Assembly: GCA_020064725.1 (NCBI GenBank)
Contig: JAGTWJ010000019.1
Location: 2,232,001-2,296,000, forward strand
Reading direction: 5' to 3'
Length of the DNA: 64,000 bases
Origin: Drechslerella dactyloides
Lineage: Eukaryota; Ascomycota; Orbiliomycetes; Orbiliales; Orbiliaceae
A program made the translations under genes and the position numbers. The notes beneath the pieces were generated by a model. The model did no database searches. It was not told the origin of the DNA and was given only the letters and a program-made list of their open reading frames with translations. Shown here piece by piece: positions 21,709-31,754 of the stretch (position 1 is its first letter; every line of letters starts with the position of its first letter).

Positions 21709-23710
21709 CTAGAATGATAGCGGCTCGCCATTACTAGCTGCGGTCTCGACACTAGCTAGATCGATCCCCCCTGCCACCGCTGCTGTCTTTTGCTTCTTCT
21801 CCTGGGCTCTATTATACAAGTATGTTCTCAAGCGCCCCATTTCCTGAGGAGTCGCGTGTTTCTGCCAGTCTTTCAGCCGCTTCATCTGCAGCTTGTCGGG
21901 CGTCATGCGCCACTCTTTAGGGAAGCTCTTTGGCGTGTGGAATTTGTGGTGGCGAAAGTCGAAGGGAACATCCTCAAAGGTGTCCGTATCATCCTGTAGG
22001 TACATCTCAATCAGCATCCCCACTGCTTTAACGGCGTCAGACGCACAAGCCTATCGATTATAGTGTAAACTGACCTTGGCTTCCGCTATGAGCTTGTCCA
22101 TCAGCTCACTCAGGTAACGTTTATTTTGATGCTGATGCGAGAACATCTCGGAACTGAATTTGAGGATCTTGCGGGTGGGGTTGTATCTCGGTCCGCAGAT
22201 CTTAATTAACTTGTCCGTTTGCACGGGTGTCAGGTTGAGATCTTGTGGGCAGCATTCCATCACCACTTTGTTCTCACCAGGATGTTCAACACCCATGTAT
22301 GTTGTGTAACGAAAGCGCAGGACCTCGGACGCGGTCGGGATTTGGAATGGTTTTGCGAAGCCTATATCCACGCATTAGCACCATCGCCTGGCTTTTGCCT
22401 AGATGATACTCTGTATAGCAACAAACGTGATCTGAAGACTTACTCGAGAGCCGTGGCATATCGTAGACCGCTAGTCTGGCATACTTTCTAGCCTCACGAT
22501 GCTCTTCCAGCTCCGCATGTGCCATGCTACTTATATCTGTCGCGTTCCAATCCCAGATATGCGGATCGAAAGCATCTTCGCCCTCCATCCCAGAGGGTGC
22601 CGTTGGAAACATCTCCATAGCTTCCTCGCGAGTTGGCTTGAGCGGCCGAGACTCCCACTCGGAACGGTGGTGCAGGTTCCTCATGATCGCACGGCGACCT
22701 TTCACACCCATCTGCTCCAGTTCGTCATTCGAAAGCGTCTCAGTGATCGCGATGGCTTCGTCTGACAGGTCACGAGAGACTTCTTGTCGAGTCTGCGTCC
22801 GTTTTTGGGGCAGTCGCATGACAGCGCGAGCGTCGTGCTCGGCCTGCTGGGGCGTGAGGCCTTGTCCGATACGCATTTTGATTTCCTCTTTGAGCACGTC
22901 CTCCTCATGCTGCTTGAGACGGACAATGTCCTGGGCCATATCTCGTTCCGTTATCTCGATCATTCGGCGAAGCAGAATGATGTCGTTCTCTGGCTCCGTT
23001 TCATCAACCATGATGTTTATGATCTCCGATTCAGAGAAGCGGTCATCGCCGATAAGAGTATTCAGGTCCGAAAGGTCGGCCATGCCTTTTTCGTCTTCAG
23101 GAGTAAAATCGGAATCTTGCAGTCTCACCAGTCCGCGACTCCTGTACTTAGGTTCCTGCCAGGTTCTCGCACCTCCAGCAATCCTTTCCAAGTCGTTGTC
23201 GGTGAAGCTAAGCTGGCCGAACAAGTGTTCAGCTGTATTCGGCACTTTTGGCATGTTCGGTATCTTGAGCGCCTTCTTCGCAACCCACGGCAGGTCGTGA
23301 TATTCCTTGTACATCTCATCGTCATTGTCTTTGTGGTCCTTCGGCCATTTGAAGAGTTCCTGGACGGTGGGTACAGGGTCTTCCTGGGAACTAAGGCCGA
23401 GCTTTTCCCGTGCGACTCGAACCTCTGCTTCGGAGTACTTCGGTATCAACGGCTCTTCCACATCCTCCGCGTCCGCTTCGAGGAAATAAGGGTCGTATTC
23501 CGCGGGCTCATTGCGCTCCTCAAGATCCTCGTGATCATCGTAATCCTCGTCGTCATCGCGCGATAAGTTTGCGTTTCTTCTTATCTGCTGAAGGGCCTGC
23601 GCGCGATATATAGGCCGTGGGGGGAAATTCGCGGAGGGGACCAGTAGGCCGCATGGTCGGTAGCTTGTCCGGCAGAGGGACGCGAGCACCCTCCGGGATA
23701 GAAGGACCAT
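21709..23710 (-). CDS. RSM24: Mitochondrial small-subunit ribosomal protein mS35 (Rsm24)
   Basis: Minus strand exons 23710..22444, 22361..22075 and 21993..21709; introns 82 nt (donor GTAAGT, acceptor ATAG, phase 1) and 81 nt (donor GTCAGT, acceptor CTACAG, phase 0); 612 residues. Start is the first ATG, followed by MVLLSRRVLASLCRTSYRP, a basic, hydrophobic mitochondrial presequence. An acidic stretch (DDDEDYDDHEDLEE) follows. The conserved mS35 domain is the C-terminal third: FRYTTYMGVEHPGENKVVM, LTPVQTDKLIKICGPRYNP, FSSEMF, NKRYLSELMDKL, and after the last intron DDTDTFEDVPFDFRHHKF, which is the family signature. The protein is a mitochondria-specific part of the small ribosomal subunit head. 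The acceptor of the last intron could instead be one of two other AG sites upstream, adding 4 or more residues. Divergent from ALG13. Confidence 0.88.
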
Positions 23711-24030
23711 TCGAGCGGTAGCTGACTTTCAATTGAGTATCGTCGCTGGTGGCCGGCCTTTCACGCCATCGCTGTCGCTCGCTGTGGCGGCGGGGTGGGT
23801 TTTCTGTCGCTGTCGTTTGAGTTTGAAATTTCCACCGGAACCGCAAGCGAGAGGAAATACCACGGCAATCAACGCAGCGAGTTAAACATCATGACACCAT
23901 CACCGTCAACTTAATTCCCTCTCGACCTCCTCCGAACTACCGATAACAACGGCATCTCTTCTGACGCCCGGGAGAACACCCTCGAGCTGATACAGCTTGC
24001 AAGTTAATCCAGCAAGCGATCCAGCCTGTA
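23711..24030. promoter_or_regulatory. Shared divergent promoter of mS35 and ALG13
   Basis: 320 bp separate the two ATGs of oppositely oriented housekeeping genes, so the promoter elements for both must lie here or in the 5' ends. No clear TATA box is seen. Confidence 0.6.
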
Positions 24031-24766
24031 ATGTCTCCGCATAACCCTGAAAAGGCGCGAGAGCAACAGGTGTTTGTCACCGTCGGCACTACCACATTCG
24101 ATGGTCTCATAGGAGCAGTCTTGAAACCCTCGATCATCAGCTTGCTGCACACGCAGGGATATACCAGTATCTGCATTCAGCACGGCAAAAGCGCCGAGAT
24201 CTATCAGGCCTGCCGCACCCCGGAGCTTGAAGCAGAGTTGTTGAAGTGCGAGATGTCCATCACAGCATTTGCATATGCGGACAGTGAAGAGATCACCAAC
24301 AAAATCAAGCTTGCCGAGCTAGTTATTTGCCATGCTGGTATATACCATATCCATCAGCCCAGCTTGATGTAGAAATGTAGCTGTGGAAATAACGCGCATG
24401 CTAATAGAAGTAACATAGGCTCTGGCACAATCCTTGATTGCTTGCGCTATCAAAAGAGAATCATAGCGGTGCCTAACACCACACTCATGGAGAACCACCA
24501 GGCAGAGCTAGCGGATGAAATGTCCAAACAACAATATGTTGTCAAGGGCAGTCTCAAGTAAGCAATCCTATATTTTGATGATTTGCTGGATCTATAGAAG
24601 CTTGGCTAACCAAGGCACTTCCATATCCAATAGAAGCATAGCTCGCGCTATCGAACGCTCAGCCACATATCCCTACCGACACTTCCCTCGCATGGGCAGC
24701 AAGGTCTTTACGGAGATTCTTGAAGATGAGTTAGACAAGGTGGACAAGGACAAAATGTATGGATGA
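24031..24766 (+). CDS. ALG13: UDP-N-acetylglucosamine transferase catalytic subunit Alg13
   Basis: Exons 24031..24337, 24419..24557 and 24634..24766, 192 residues. Introns of 81 nt (GTATAT, branch GCTAAT, ATAG) and 76 nt (GTAAGC, branch GGCTAACC, AATAG). A nearer AG at 24597 would leave a 40-nt intron and was not chosen because the CTAAC branch lies after it. Alg13 pairs with membrane protein Alg14 on the cytosolic face of the ER and adds the second GlcNAc to dolichol-PP-GlcNAc in N-glycan assembly. Visible GT28 C-terminal-fold motifs: QVFVTVGTTTFDGLI at the start, the LVICHAGSGTILDCL motif (split by the first intron), RIIAVPNTTLMENHQAELA, and the C-terminal FTEILEDEL. Size is normal for the family. 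No transmembrane span, as expected for a subunit that relies on Alg14. Confidence 0.92.
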
Positions 24767-26993
24767 GGAGCACATCTACCCTTATATATATATAAGACAC
24801 CAGCTGCCCGCCCTTATCCCCCATATACCCTGGAATTCGTGTTAGCTTGGGATCTCGCTTTGATTCTACCCCTCAAGCAAATTCGTCAATGGGCTCTTTA
24901 GTTAGACCCGATTCAGTTCCATCAAGGGTATATGGTCGGGTTTTCATGAAAGAGTTACTCGCGGAGAGTACGGTAACTAAGGGCAATCTGGGTTCGTCCG
25001 TGTGCTTAACGATGATCGGGCTTTGAATACTAAATTATTCGTGGTGTTGAAATCAACGATAGTGGACGCCAAATCTCAATCTCGTATTCTAAAGGAAAAC
25101 CTAGACGTCAACGTGGCAATGGCGCCTCAAGAAAAGCCCCTGACATGTGTCGAGGTTGTCACGTCACCTGAGGCATGCGATATTTAGTATCACGCTTTCC
25201 GGAAGAAGATGATATTGCCAGCACGACACGAACACGATGATACATCGATATGCGGCTTCGCATCTATGCCGCGCACTATAGGACGCATTTGCAGAGCCGG
25301 CGTGGGTTGAACTGTATCCCCGGCTTGGTCACATTTACGGGCCCGGGGATGCGATGATTATACTAGTACAACGTACTCGAGTTGTGCGACAGAATAGATC
25401 CACGCACGTGAAATGCATGTGTAATGCGCCTAGACACTATCTTGTAAGTGACGAAGAACTGTATTTGGATCCGCAAATCAAAATCAAAATCGGGTTTCTG
25501 GTATCATGAATTTTTTTTTTTATTTTAGTTTTATGTGGTTCCCGTTTTCTCTGTACCGTGCCCGCCGCACCCCTCTCCTAGCTATTTTTCCAATAAATTA
25601 AAAATACATACATACGAAAAAGAAACTTCCAAAGAAGAAGGAAAGGAGAGAAGAAAAGAGGAAGAGGAAAGCTTAGGCAAACAGTACGAGAAGGAGGGAA
25701 AAAGAAATATGTATGTGCTAACGTATAACGTTGAGAGGTCCTCCTCCTTCCACTGCCGCGCGTGCGAATCAGAGGAATGCAAAATGCAAGTGCAAAACCA
25801 CAATGGACGTCTTTTTTTGTTATTTGAGGGCCGAGGTTCCCGTCTAACCTATCCGAAACCAAGAAGCATATAGACGAAAGAGAAGGAATAAGGAGAAGCG
25901 TAGCGTGAACAATGAGAAGCCCGGAATGCTGATAAAGACAAGATATCTGGCAAGAATGAAAGGTGGTTGGACGAAACCAAAAAGAAAATGGCACAACAAG
26001 AAGAAAGCATATCGACAAAAAACAACCATGCAGTAAGGATGGACGGTGCGCCAACTGCGGAGCTAAACCGTATAATCATACAATTGCAGAACAGCAGAGA
26101 GAAAGACCAAAATCAGAGTCTAAAAGCCAAAAGAACGGAACAGAGAAGAGGAAACCGCGAAAGAAGCAAGTGGTAAGAGGGATTTTAAAGCCTGAATAGT
26201 AAGAGCAAGGCGATAGAAGTACGGTCAAAGAAGGAAGATTAGCAGACGATCGAGTGTAGGAAAACTCAAACCCGCGACGTTAACATGGCACAGCTAGCTG
26301 CAAAACGAACAGAGCACTCACGTGGTGAAACAACTAAACAGAAAACCGCTGCAGGCCGACGCAGAATAAAAGAATCGCGATCGATATCGAAGGAATTTGT
26401 TCGGAAGGTAGAGGGAGCCCCTGATCCCTGAAGCCGTTCATCTGCCATTTAGAGCGTTGGACAGCAATGCACTGAGCAGATGCAAGAAAAATAAGCAAAA
26501 TAATGAAATAGACAACAGAGGCGTGGTAACGTTGGAATTTTTGTTGGTTATAGTATCTTTCATGGATTCTCGTTATTGAGAATGGAGAGGGAGAGACTCG
26601 AGTCATCAAGGCGGAAACACGATATTTTTTCAGGAAAACAGTTCTGCGTGAAAGAGAATGTCGTGGTTACTTCATTTGCTAGAATTTCAATATTCAAGCA
26701 GAGATACCCAATCAGAAGTGCAATCGATGCCCGCAGAAAAATGCTAGTAAAGGTGCAATGTTCAGAAATCGAAGAAACAGTAAGACCAAAGGAAAGAAAC
26801 CCGGAGGCCGTGAATTTTATTTGAAATGAACACCAGTGTATGAAAGCAAAGGGACGAATAAGCAGAATCCCAAGCCTGAAGATATCGCAATATGTAAGAA
26901 AAGACGCGACAATCAATGGAAATGTTACGTTTCATGCAATTAGAAAAATCGTAAGAACACACGAATGGAGGGCGTGAAAAAGAGGTTGTGACA
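24767..26993. other. Intergenic, with a purine-rich strand
   Basis: 2.2 kb between ALG13 and the 3' end of the Barentsz-like gene. No gene recognised. From about 25610 to 26900 the plus strand is markedly A/G-rich (AGAAGAAGGAAAGGAGAGAA and similar), so long pyrimidine-rich frames appear on the minus strand; they are low-complexity and have no motifs. Part may be the 3' UTR of the minus-strand gene. Confidence 0.5.
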
Positions 26994-29336
26994 TCAGCCA
27001 TAGTAAACGGGGCCCTGAGGAACCATGGGGACAGGGACCATCTGTGGATAATAGTACATCCCGTTCATGTGGACAGCCCCCGGAACCTGACTATCCGGTT
27101 GACCGGACCCCGGCGGAACCATCGCGACTGGTGGCATGTACTGGGGATATCCACCTTGGTAGAGCTGAGAAGAGTTGTAAAAGTAGACTGTCCCATTTTG
27201 TTCTTGAGCGAAGGTCTCGCTCATCGGGGCTCCAGGTGGAGGCATGGCGGGTCCCGGGAGCTGAGCTTGAGGGACGTAAGGCATAGCCGCAGGAGAAGGA
27301 ACGTAAGGCGGCGGCGGACCCTGAATATGGTGAGGCATCGGAGGCTGTGGGTGTAAAGCTGGTGGTGGAGGATACATAGCGTGTGGTGGGACAGGATAGT
27401 AGTATCCAGGCTGTGGGTATGCAGGTTGGAACGGCCTGGCATGGACAGCTTGATCCGGTATTTGAGAATGAGGCGTTGTGGAAGGCTGCGAAGGATAAGA
27501 TGGCACACGGTTGTGCTGTGGATTAACGTAGCCAGGAGTGGGAATACCATCTGAATAAGGGCCGGGGGTTGGATAGTTCGTGTTCGCAAAATTATACTGA
27601 ACAGGAGTTTCGATGTTCTCAACGCTAACAGTCTTTTGAGGTTTTGGTTGATGCATTGGTAAAGAGACATGATGCTCGCGGTGAGCGGACTTTGGTTCTG
27701 AGGGCTGGATGTCCAAGGCTGGCGCGATGATTGCATTGTCCTGTGGTTGAGTAATAAGTCCGCCGTCGGCCGAAATAGCTGACATTGGGGCGTAGGCTCC
27801 ATCGTGGGGTGGAGGAACTTGATCTCGTTGGCCCATGATGGGGGCGTTTGGAGGCAGGCGAACGATGGGTCTCATCGATGGGCTTTGACCCCGAGGATTG
27901 ACAGCAGGGATATTACCGAAGCTGATCGGCGGCCGGACAAAGTCTTGATGGATGGAGGAGCGACGCGACATTGCGACGGATGGCGCGTGGGTTGAAGTTC
28001 CGCCGTACACACTGCTGGTTTGTATTCCACCGCGATAGCTGCCAGCGAGCGAGCCTCTTCTTGGTGTAGGACCCAGACCTCCGCCGACAATACCTCCTCT
28101 TGTGAATCCGGAACCACCAGGTCTCATTGCCCGGGGAATGAAAACGAAGCTTCGGGAGATAGCGGGGTAGATGTATCGTGGAAGAGCTTCTGGAAGAGAT
28201 ATTCTGACGGGTTTGTCTCGTCGCAGGGGTGGGCGGTGGTAGGGCAGCTTGGTGTAAATCTTGACGGAGAAGTCATCAAAGACCTTGGACTCTTTCATCC
28301 CAGGGAGGGACACGCGAATCTGGACATTTCCCTTGTTGACGGTTGTATCGAAGAATCGGTTGGGCGGATGATTGTTATTGGCAGGTCGCGGGGCAAAGGC
28401 GGGCTGAGTTTGCTGTTGGTGTTGGGTCGTGGTGTTTGGAACGCTCTGGGATGTTTGAGAAGCTTGAGGAACGGTCCTCTGCTCTCCCTGGCGCTGAGGG
28501 CGCTGAGGGCGCTGCTGCTCGCGCTCCCTCTCAGCTGCGACGATTTCCTCGTGCATGTCGTGTTTCCAGGCTCCTCCAGTGTCCGGCGTGCTGTCGACGA
28601 TAGTGGTCAGTAACACTCCCAGCAGAAGACCAGTTGCAACTCCAAACAAACCATACCTTGCAAAGTTATTGAACCCATTGCGACCTCTGCCCCTTCCAAA
28701 AGGCCTGAAGCCATTGCCACCCCCAGAGTCGGATCTGTGATCATGCATGAAGAACGTTCCCCTATTAGGGACGAACGAAGGGTCCGACTCTCGCTTCTTC
28801 CTATATTCCTCCGCCTCCCGTCTCTTTCTTTCGAACGGCGTCTCGTTGACCGGAGTTGGCGAAGGTGTCTGGTCGGATGACCTTGAGGGTTCTGTTGTCT
28901 TCCGCCGGCTTTTCGACTTTCTGTCTGACTGTTTCTTCACAGGGGTTCCCACTACGGCGCCCTCCGCAGCCTGACTGCCTCCAGCATTATCACGCTCACC
29001 CATCTGATCAAAATCAACCGCCTCGCCGTCGCCGTCGCCACCGTTCCGGATACCATTCAGCATGAGCTGCGTGTCGCCTCTTCCTTGTTCGACAACTGCC
29101 ACCGGAGTCGATCCGTTGACTCCGGGATGCTTTGTTGAGTCATGGACTGCAGCAGCCGTTTCGTCGTCGCTATAAGTTTCTTCGCTCTCATTATCTTCGT
29201 CGAATTCATCATCCGTAAATCCGGAGTCTTCCGAGGCCGAGTCGTCGACAACTTCGGCACCGTCCTCGCCAATCTCCGTTTCATCCTCGTCTCGAACACG
29301 GCGTCTTGAGAGACCAATGTCCTTTCTGCGAGGCAT
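26994..29336 (-). CDS. Barentsz/CASC3 (Btz) domain protein
   Basis: Minus strand exons 29336..28657 and 28590..26994, 758 residues. ATG 29336 is the first in frame (upstream extension has only TTG) and gives MPRRKDIGLSRRRVRDEDE. The N-terminal part is acidic, then Lys/Arg-rich. The Btz core reads FERKRREAEEYRKKRESDPS, FVPNRGTFFMHDHRS, a Gly/Arg patch (GFRPFGRGRGR) and, after the intron, GGAWKHDMHEE. In metazoa this motif binds eIF4AIII as part of the exon junction complex, acting in mRNA localisation and decay. The C-terminal half is Pro/Gln/Tyr-rich and disordered. The 66-nt intron 28591..28656 has donor GTATGG, branch TTACTGACC and acceptor GACAG and contains no stop, so the unspliced frame stays open and inserts a 22-residue hydrophobic stretch inside the Btz core; I treat it as an intron because it interrupts the motif. 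Function in this fungus is inferred. Confidence 0.8.
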   Translation of the reverse strand: MPRRKDIGLSRRRVRDEDETEIGEDGAEVVDDSASEDSGFTDDEFDEDNESEETYSDDETAAAVHDSTKHPGVNGSTPVAVVEQGRGDTQLMLNGIRNGGDGDGEAVDFDQMGERDNAGGSQAAEGAVVGTPVKKQSDRKSKSRRKTTEPSRSSDQTPSPTPVNETPFERKRREAEEYRKKRESDPSFVPNRGTFFMHDHRSDSGGGNGFRPFGRGRGRNGFNNFARYGLFGVATGLLLGVLLTTIVDSTPDTGGAWKHDMHEEIVAAEREREQQRPQRPQRQGEQRTVPQASQTSQSVPNTTTQHQQQTQPAFAPRPANNNHPPNRFFDTTVNKGNVQIRVSLPGMKESKVFDDFSVKIYTKLPYHRPPLRRDKPVRISLPEALPRYIYPAISRSFVFIPRAMRPGGSGFTRGGIVGGGLGPTPRRGSLAGSYRGGIQTSSVYGGTSTHAPSVAMSRRSSIHQDFVRPPISFGNIPAVNPRGQSPSMRPIVRLPPNAPIMGQRDQVPPPHDGAYAPMSAISADGGLITQPQDNAIIAPALDIQPSEPKSAHREHHVSLPMHQPKPQKTVSVENIETPVQYNFANTNYPTPGPYSDGIPTPGYVNPQHNRVPSYPSQPSTTPHSQIPDQAVHARPFQPAYPQPGYYYPVPPHAMYPPPPALHPQPPMPHHIQGPPPPYVPSPAAMPYVPQAQLPGPAMPPPGAPMSETFAQEQNGTVYFYNSSQLYQGGYPQYMPPVAMVPPGSGQPDSQVPGAVHMNGMYYYPQMVPVPMVPQGPVYYG

Positions 29337-31396
29337 AGCTTCGGCGGGTGAAAGGGACGGTCGGCTGTTGACGGGGGTTATGTCGGCTGTGGTGTCGTGG
29401 AACGTGAACTCGTGAGGACGGAATCGGAGTGGCAAGGGCAGCCGACACTTTGTACGGGGGCTCCAGACGGGGGTATCGTAAGGTCGGGGTCGTGAATGAT
29501 GAGGAGCACTCAAACGGTAGATGGAAACGACCGTTGAAGTTGATCGATGGATCGAGAGATGGATGGAGAAGGAATGATGTCGTTTGGCCGCTCGCTAGCT
29601 GGCTGGTTGTTGTTGAAACGCACGCAAAAGAATTGAGGTGACTCCCTGTGACGAAACTGGCCGGGCACAGCTGAAAACTGCCTAACACCGCGAAAGCCTC
29701 ACCGAACCACCAACTATTAAGAACGCCGCATTCAAACGAAACGCCGCAGGATCCGGCTGAGCCTCGAACGCCAGGAACGCTTGTTGAAAACAGCTGTTGG
29801 TAAGGTGAGAGACGAAGGGAGTTCGTTGGTAGAATCGTGGGTTTGATTCGGGCGAGACTCAGTATCTAGATCGCACAACCGAGTGACGACACGAAGGAGC
29901 AAGCTGCCGTAGAAAGGAAAGGACCAGCGAGAAACCCCGGCTGGTTGATGAATAATTGATGAAACGAGAACGATGTGATGTGGAGCTAATTGAATCGCCA
30001 GCAAACACCGATGAAATGGCCACCTAGAAGCCGATTGGACGCCCTGCTGTGGCACCTGTGGCTCATGCGCGAGGCTGCACCCGCCTGCGTGGACCCTTTT
30101 GCTTGGGATCATGCGATTCAAGATACGTGGACAACGGACATTGTTCTTCATTCTGCTCAAATTTTACCCAGAGGGAGGAGAATGATAACACGCGTGAAAG
30201 TCATGCTCCAGAGCAACATGGAATGAGAAATTTTTGAGCTGGAAATTCCCAAGACGAAAAATTATTCTCCGCATCAGGAACGAATCGGGTACAGTGTTCT
30301 AGAAGCCCGTACAATCGATGACCGACGGTTCCTCGAGTATACTACCCATGCCGGCGGATATCCGCGCCGGCAAAGACGCAGCGCAGGCAAAACATATCTG
30401 GTGACCCAGCGCTGATTCTGTGGACAAGGGTGTGACGGGTACCATCCGGGAACGAGACGAGACGATCCCCATTGGAGCCACGGAATCCTCCAAGTACTGG
30501 GGAGTCTACCCAGCTTCCCATGGCTATTTGCGAGACCGAATTGGTTCCTACAACGAGTCTCAAGCATGAGATCAGCTCTTTCGTTTTAGGGCTTCTAGAA
30601 TCGATATCAAATCAGCTCCTGTCGATGTGAAAAAACAGTTCCAAGTACCATATATGCATATCTCGGCATCCCTCTGCGCAGTCCATTACACGCATCGAGC
30701 AACTCCTTTTGATTCGAGCCGTCCTATATCCGGTCTGCAGAACAGCGCTCATCTTAGATGCCACTGCAACGGTAATAATTTGACACTGTCAGATTCGGTC
30801 CGAAACTTTATGTCCGTGTTTGGTCGAATGCATGCTCACTGCATGAGGGCTGCAATCTGGTCGTACATGCAACATGATAACTCTCCATTTCGGTTTCAAC
30901 CCAGCCGCTCGCTTCCAGGCACCGCTCACGGCCCTAAGTCTACCTGTACATACATTGTTATATAGCGTGGGTTTGCATTGAGCGGAGAGAAGTTATCTGC
31001 ACGTAATATGCATTCCAGATGATGAAGTAATTATAATAGTATCAGATTGTCTCCTAATGACGTTGCAATGGAGCTGTATGCGTTCGCGTGAGTCCTAAGC
31101 AGGACGACACAATGCTGTAACAGGTACAAGAGAAAGAGAAAACCAAAGAAGGAAAACGAATAGCAGTCTATACATCGCTAATATAGCTAATCCATAGCCA
31201 CGGGTGCCCATAATACCATAACACCCAAGATGTCTCCCAAAAAGGCCCATCCATATATAAATTTAATCGTCCCAATATAGCCACCACCATCGATGTCACG
31301 ACCTCAAACCCCCAAACGCGGATTGAATAGCATCGCAAATTTCCAAATCGTACATCGTTCAGACCTCATTCAGGAAATCGGCAATAGACCTCTAAT
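29337..31396. other. Intergenic, no gene seen
   Basis: Upstream of the Barentsz-like gene and downstream of the Kre1-like gene. Contains only short frames without motifs (one of 112 codons at 30627 starts with GTG). Should hold the Barentsz-like promoter. Confidence 0.5.
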
Positions 31397-31754
31397 TCAG
31401 GGGGCCGTTGCCACTTTTGCCGGTTTGGCTGTACCCCACTGACCTAAACCTATTTGACCGCTCTTCAGAGCTACCATCGGCGGGGCAGGGCTGAATGTTT
31501 GTGAATATACAGTCTGCACCGTCTGGACCGCACCTAGAGCATCAGTGACAGTAACCCAGACCATGGTCGCTGGAGGTGTGGTCTGGCCGGCTGTAGGGAT
31601 AACATAAGACGATGTCAGCGATTGTGAAACGTCAATTTTCATTATAACATGGGAATAGCACCATACCTAACACACCACCGCCTGCAGCGGCCTGTGCCCA
31701 CGACAGGGTCGGAAAGGAAGCGATTATTGTAAGAAGGGCGACGAAAACCTTCAT
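31397..31754 (-). CDS. Kre1-like small secreted wall protein, no GPI tail seen
   Basis: Minus strand exons 31754..31667 and 31590..31397, 93 residues; intron 76 nt (donor GTATGG, branch CGCTGACAT, acceptor CTACAG), phase 1. Residues 1-22 are a signal peptide (MKVFVALLTIIASFPTLSWA, then QA). The mature part contains MVWVTVTDALGAVQTVQTVYSQTF and SGQIGLG, the two blocks typical of fungal Kre1-type proteins, which support beta-1,6-glucan and wall assembly at the surface. Usual family members continue into a hydrophobic GPI-attachment tail; this one ends 14 residues after SGQIGLG with a polar end. A possible donor GTCAGT lies right after GLG (31443), but I could not find a downstream exon with a tail. 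Either a soluble short form or my model misses a last exon. Confidence 0.65.

Noticed and set aside
22524..23300. 258-codon plus-strand frame opposite the mS35 gene
   Set aside because: Ser/Arg-rich shadow of a well-supported minus-strand exon; no motif of its own.
24598..24633. Extra 12 residues in Alg13 using the nearer acceptor at 24597
   Set aside because: Would need a 40-nt intron, and the only good CTAAC branch site lies downstream of that acceptor.
25578..26054. 158-codon minus-strand frame with hydrophobic look
   Set aside because: Phe/Leu/Ser-rich because the plus strand is purine-rich; low complexity, so the apparent membrane spans are compositional.
28591..28656. Membrane span in the Barentsz-like protein
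   Set aside because: The hydrophobic residues are encoded by a good 66-nt intron that interrupts the conserved Btz motif.
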